Shown in pieces: positions 61,101 to 64,000 of a stretch of 64,000 bases of DNA. This DNA is from DASWJZ01 sp963720705 (GTDB taxonomy: Bacteria > Pseudomonadota > Alphaproteobacteria > Rhizobiales > Afifellaceae): contig CAVRGJ010000006.1 of NCBI GenBank assembly GCA_963720705.1, positions 186,001 through 250,000 on the forward strand, written 5' to 3'. The notes under the pieces are model-generated. The model was not told where the DNA came from, did not search any database, and saw nothing but the letters and a program-made list of their open reading frames with translations. Each line of letters begins with the position of its first letter. Position 1 is the stretch's first letter. The position numbers and the translations under genes were made by a program.

Positions 61101-61931
61101 ATGGCGCCGGCTTTCGACCCGATGCTGCCGCGCGTCGCGCACGTGCGCCGCCGACGGCGCGACACGTCCGACGTCTGGACGCTCGACGTCGAGCCGGAGG
61201 ACGGCGCAGCGGATTTCCTGGCCGGGCAATTCAACATGCTGACCGTGTTCGGTGTCGGCGAGGTGCCGATCTCGATGAGCGGCGAGCCCGGTGCGGCGCA
61301 GCCTTTCATCCATACGATCCGTGCAGTCGGACCCGTCTCCACGGCGCTCGCCAATCTGAAGCCCGGGGCAGCGCTCGGGCTGCGCGGCCCCTTTGGCGCC
61401 GGCTGGCCGGTCGAGGAAGCGGCCGGGCACGACATCGTCTTCGTCGCCGGCGGGCTGGGCTTGGCACCCCTTCGCCCGGCCTTCTACCAGGTTCTCGCGG
61501 CGCGCGAGCGCTACGGCAACGTCGTGCTCCTCTACGGCACCCGCAGCCCCGACGATATCCTTTTCAAACGCGAGCTCGAATCCTGGCGACGGCGGCTTGA
61601 TCTCGAAGTGCAGGTGACGGTCGATCGCGCGCTCGCCGGCTGGCACGGACATGTCGGCGTTGTGACCACATTGATCCCGCGCGCCGATTTCGATCCGCTG
61701 CACACAACAGCCTTCGTCTGCGGTCCGGAGGTGATGATGCGCTTCGCCATCGCCGCACTCGGCGATGCGGGGCTGCCCGACGAAGCGATCTACCTTTCCA
61801 TGGAGCGCAATATGAAATGCGCGGTGGGGCTTTGCGGGCACTGCCAGTTCGGTCCGACCTTCGTCTGCCGTGACGGGCCAGTGTTTCGCTACGATCGCGT
61901 GCGTGGCATTCTCGGATTGAAGGAGATCTGA
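61101..61931 (+). CDS. hydG: [NiFe] hydrogenase gamma subunit, FAD/NAD(P)-binding (HydG, group 3b type)
   Basis: This subunit of 276 residues exchanges electrons with NAD(P)H. It is a ferredoxin-reductase-like fold with the NAD(P) region DIVFVAGGLGLAPLRPAFY and VCGPEVMMRF, and a C-terminal [2Fe-2S] cysteine set C240, C245, C248, C256 (KCAVGLCGHCQFG). The ATG at 61101 gives MAPAFDPMLP, a natural start after the preceding stop; an overlapping ATG at 61074 would add 9 residues. The delta gene starts one base after the stop, so translation is coupled. The name follows archaeal sulfhydrogenase nomenclature. Confidence 0.88.
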   Translation: MAPAFDPMLPRVAHVRRRRRDTSDVWTLDVEPEDGAADFLAGQFNMLTVFGVGEVPISMSGEPGAAQPFIHTIRAVGPVSTALANLKPGAALGLRGPFGAGWPVEEAAGHDIVFVAGGLGLAPLRPAFYQVLAARERYGNVVLLYGTRSPDDILFKRELESWRRRLDLEVQVTVDRALAGWHGHVGVVTTLIPRADFDPLHTTAFVCGPEVMMRFAIAALGDAGLPDEAIYLSMERNMKCAVGLCGHCQFGPTFVCRDGPVFRYDRVRGILGLKEI

Positions 61932-61932
61932 C

Positions 61933-62721
61933 GTGCCAAGACCGGGGACGGCGAAGAAGCCCAGGCTCGCAGTTTGGAAGTTCGCGTCCTGCGACGGCTG
62001 CCAGCTCAGCCTGCTCGACTGCGAGGACGAGCTGCTTGCGGTCGCGGATGCAGTCGAGATCGCCTATTTCATGGAGGCTACGCGCGGCGAGATCGGAGGG
62101 CGCTACGATGTGTCGCTGGTCGAAGGCTCCATCACCACTTCGCACGACGCGGAGCGCATCCGCGACGTGCGCCACCGCTCCGACGCGTTGATCACGATCG
62201 GCGCCTGCGCGACGGCCGGCGGCATCCAGGCGCTTAGAAATTTCGCCGACGTGAAGGAATACACCTCCGTCGTCTACGCGCACCCCGACTATATCTCGAC
62301 ACTCGCGACCTCCACGCCGATCGCCGAGCACGTGAAGGTCGACTTCGAGCTGCGCGGCTGCCCGATCAACAAGCGCCAGCTGCTCGAAGTCGTCTCCGCC
62401 TTCCTTGCCGGGCGAAAGCCGGTAACGCCGGCGCATTCCTGCTGCGTCGAGTGCAAGCTCAAGGGCAATGTCTGCGTGATGGTGGCGCATGGAACGCCCT
62501 GCCTCGGCCCGGTCACGCACGCCGGCTGCGGCGCGCTCTGCCCCTCCTACGATCGCGGCTGTTACGGCTGCTTCGGCCCGAAGGAAACGCCGAACCCGGC
62601 ATCGCTCAGCCATTGGCTGAAGGACCTCGGCATGGACGAGCGCGCGCTGAAGCGCGTCTATTCGACCTTCAACGTGAACGCCCCGGAATTCCGCGAGGAG
62701 CGGGAGCGCCATGGCGACTAA
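61933..62721 (+). CDS. hydD: [NiFe] hydrogenase small (delta) subunit, group 3b type
   Basis: This 262-residue small subunit carries the iron-sulfur clusters next to the active site. The proximal cluster ligands are visible as CDGC (C20, C23) and in TIGACAT (C92), with further cysteines in RGCPINK and the tail CVECKLKGNVCVM, GTPCLGPVTHAGCGALCPS and GCYGCFGP. It lacks the Tat signal of respiratory small subunits, which fits a cytoplasmic group 3 enzyme. The start is GTG at 61933 with AAGGAG upstream. Its stop overlaps the large-subunit start by 11 bases. Confidence 0.92.
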   Translation: MPRPGTAKKPRLAVWKFASCDGCQLSLLDCEDELLAVADAVEIAYFMEATRGEIGGRYDVSLVEGSITTSHDAERIRDVRHRSDALITIGACATAGGIQALRNFADVKEYTSVVYAHPDYISTLATSTPIAEHVKVDFELRGCPINKRQLLEVVSAFLAGRKPVTPAHSCCVECKLKGNVCVMVAHGTPCLGPVTHAGCGALCPSYDRGCYGCFGPKETPNPASLSHWLKDLGMDERALKRVYSTFNVNAPEFREERERHGD

Positions 62722-64000
62722 GACGATCAAGGTCGACTACCTCGCCCGCGTCGAAGGCGAAGGCGCCTTCAAGGTCGTCATCCGCGACGGCAAGGTGAAA
62801 TCGGCCGAGCTCTCGATCTTCGAGCCGCCGCGCTTCTTCGAGGCTTTCCTGCGCGGTCGCGCCTTCACCGAGGCGCCGGATTTCGTGGCGCGCATCTGCG
62901 GCATCTGCCCGGTCGCCTACCAGATGAGCTCCGTCCATGCGATGGAGAATGCGCTCGGCGTCACCGTCGACGGGCCGCTCCGCGAGCTCAGGCGGCTGCT
63001 TTATTGCGGCGAATGGATCGAGAGCCACGTGCTGCATGTCCACATGCTGCACGCGCCCGATTTCCTCGGCTACGAGGGCGCAATCGACATGGCGCGCGAC
63101 CACGGCGAGGCCGTGCGCCGCGGGCTCAAGGTGAAGAAAGCCGGCAACGACATCGTGAACTTCATCGGCGGGCGCGAGATCCATCCGATCAACGTCTGCG
63201 TCGGCGGCTTCTACCGCGTGCCGAAGAAACGCGAATTCGCGGAGCTGACCGAAAAGCTCAAATGGGGACGCGACGCCGCGCGCGACGTGGTGCGCTGGGT
63301 CTCAGGCTTCGACTTCCCCGACCGCGAGCGCGACTACACCTTCGTCTCGCTCAGGCATCCGGGCGAATATCCGTTCAGCGAAGGTCACATCGTCTCGAAC
63401 CGCGGGCTCGACATCGACGTGGCCGACTACGACAAGCATTTCGAGGAGATGCACGTCGCGCGCTCGACCGCGCTGCAGTCGCGCCTGAAGCAGACCGGCG
63501 AGCCCTACCTGGTCGGGCCGCTCGCCCGTTACGCCCTGAATTTCGACAAGCTCTCGCCGCTCGCGCAAGAGGCGGCACGCGAGGCCGGCCTCGGACCGAC
63601 CTGCACCAACCCGTATAAGAGCATCGTCGTTCGCGCCGTCGAGACACTCTACGCCTTCGACGAGGCGCTCCGTGTCATCGAGAGCTACGAAGAGCCGGAG
63701 CGTCCCTTTGTGCCGGTCGAGCCGCGCGCGGCGACGGGCTACGGCGCGACCGAAGCGCCGCGCGGCCTGCTCTATCACCGTTACCAACTCGAGGCGGACG
63801 GAACGATCGCAACGGCGCAGATCGTGCCGCCGACCTCGCAGAACCAGGCGAGCGTGGAGGCGGATTTGACCAATTTCGTCGAAGGCTTCCTCGACCTTCC
63901 CGACAAGCAATTGCAGCACCGCTGCGAGCAGACGGTCAGGAACTACGATCCTTGCATTTCTTGCGCCACGCACTTCCTGAAGCTCGACATCGACCGGGGG
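62711..64000 (+). CDS. hydA: [NiFe] hydrogenase large (alpha) subunit, group 3b type (3' end cut by window)
   Basis: The large subunit holds the NiFe catalytic centre that splits or forms H2. The 430 visible codons include the N-terminal nickel-binding motif RICGICP (C63, C66) and the C-terminal DPCISCATH motif (C415, C418), so both ligand pairs are present. The frame leaves the window at base 64000, shortly after that motif, so only the last few residues and any cleaved C-terminal peptide are missing. The ATG at 62711 lies inside the end of the delta gene. Maturation genes (hyp, endopeptidase) are expected beyond the edge or elsewhere. Confidence 0.94.
   Translation, partial: MATKTIKVDYLARVEGEGAFKVVIRDGKVKSAELSIFEPPRFFEAFLRGRAFTEAPDFVARICGICPVAYQMSSVHAMENALGVTVDGPLRELRRLLYCGEWIESHVLHVHMLHAPDFLGYEGAIDMARDHGEAVRRGLKVKKAGNDIVNFIGGREIHPINVCVGGFYRVPKKREFAELTEKLKWGRDAARDVVRWVSGFDFPDRERDYTFVSLRHPGEYPFSEGHIVSNRGLDIDVADYDKHFEEMHVARSTALQSRLKQTGEPYLVGPLARYALNFDKLSPLAQEAAREAGLGPTCTNPYKSIVVRAVETLYAFDEALRVIESYEEPERPFVPVEPRAATGYGATEAPRGLLYHRYQLEADGTIATAQIVPPTSQNQASVEADLTNFVEGFLDLPDKQLQHRCEQTVRNYDPCISCATHFLKLDIDRG

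Overview
The window is a GC-rich chromosomal segment whose gene content and gene order suggest an alphaproteobacterium, probably of the order Hyphomicrobiales (Rhizobiales). Pointers are the rplY-pth-ychF-maoC run, petABC followed by mtnP and apt, the moxR/DUF58/DUF4159 block, and many small Rhizobiales-style hypothetical genes. Cytochrome b and c1 are separate genes, which argues against the Bradyrhizobium-type fused fbcH arrangement. I found no tRNA, rRNA, CRISPR array, phage or insertion sequence. The placement is an inference from gene content, not a phylogeny.

Layout. 1-6.4 kb: the 5' part of lpxD (cut by the window edge), an outer-membrane beta-barrel gene, an AAC(6')-like acetyltransferase coupled to a type II NADH dehydrogenase, a membrane class III nucleotide cyclase, and a DoxX protein. 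6.4-8.6 kb: a chromate-resistance pair (chrB-like then chrA) with an apparent reading-frame break at the start of chrA. 8.7-12.5 kb: rplY with a promoter and hairpin leader, then pth, ychF and two MaoC genes. 12.5-18.7 kb, minus strand: acid phosphatase, apt, two unknown coupled genes, mtnP and the bc1 complex petABC. 19-30.6 kb: ABC exporter, glycosyltransferase plus lipid A N-terminal-domain protein, HdeD, hemF, a desaturase/hydroxylase, an unknown surface protein divergent from a LuxR regulator, and cca-nudix-DUF1285. 30.7-37.5 kb: moxR-DUF58-DUF4159-membrane protein operon. 37.5-53 kb: mixed housekeeping and accessory genes (GNAT, glutathionyl-hydroquinone reductase, NUDIX, phosphoesterase, YbaK, L,D-transpeptidase, TadG-like vWA protein, MFS, MetE-like protein, two SDRs, hemC, AhpD-like protein).

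53.0-64.0 kb: the most interesting part, a same-strand, tightly packed anaerobic redox island. In order it holds a GltD-like NAD(P)H oxidoreductase with extra ferredoxin clusters, a full-length pyruvate:ferredoxin oxidoreductase, a dihydroorotate-dehydrogenase-like protein lacking the usual catalytic residue, and the beta, gamma, delta and alpha subunits of a group 3b-type (NADP-linked, sulfhydrogenase-like) [NiFe] hydrogenase. A cyclic-nucleotide-binding-domain protein without a DNA-binding domain sits between beta and gamma. Two near-consensus FNR/FixK-like sites lie upstream of the two halves. The likely logic is that pyruvate oxidation yields reduced ferredoxin, the GltD-like protein exchanges electrons with NADP(H), and the hydrogenase vents or recovers reductant as H2. 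An aerobic bc1 chain and NDH-2 in the same window fit a facultative, metabolically flexible organism. The hydrogenase large subunit runs off the right edge within about its last residues.
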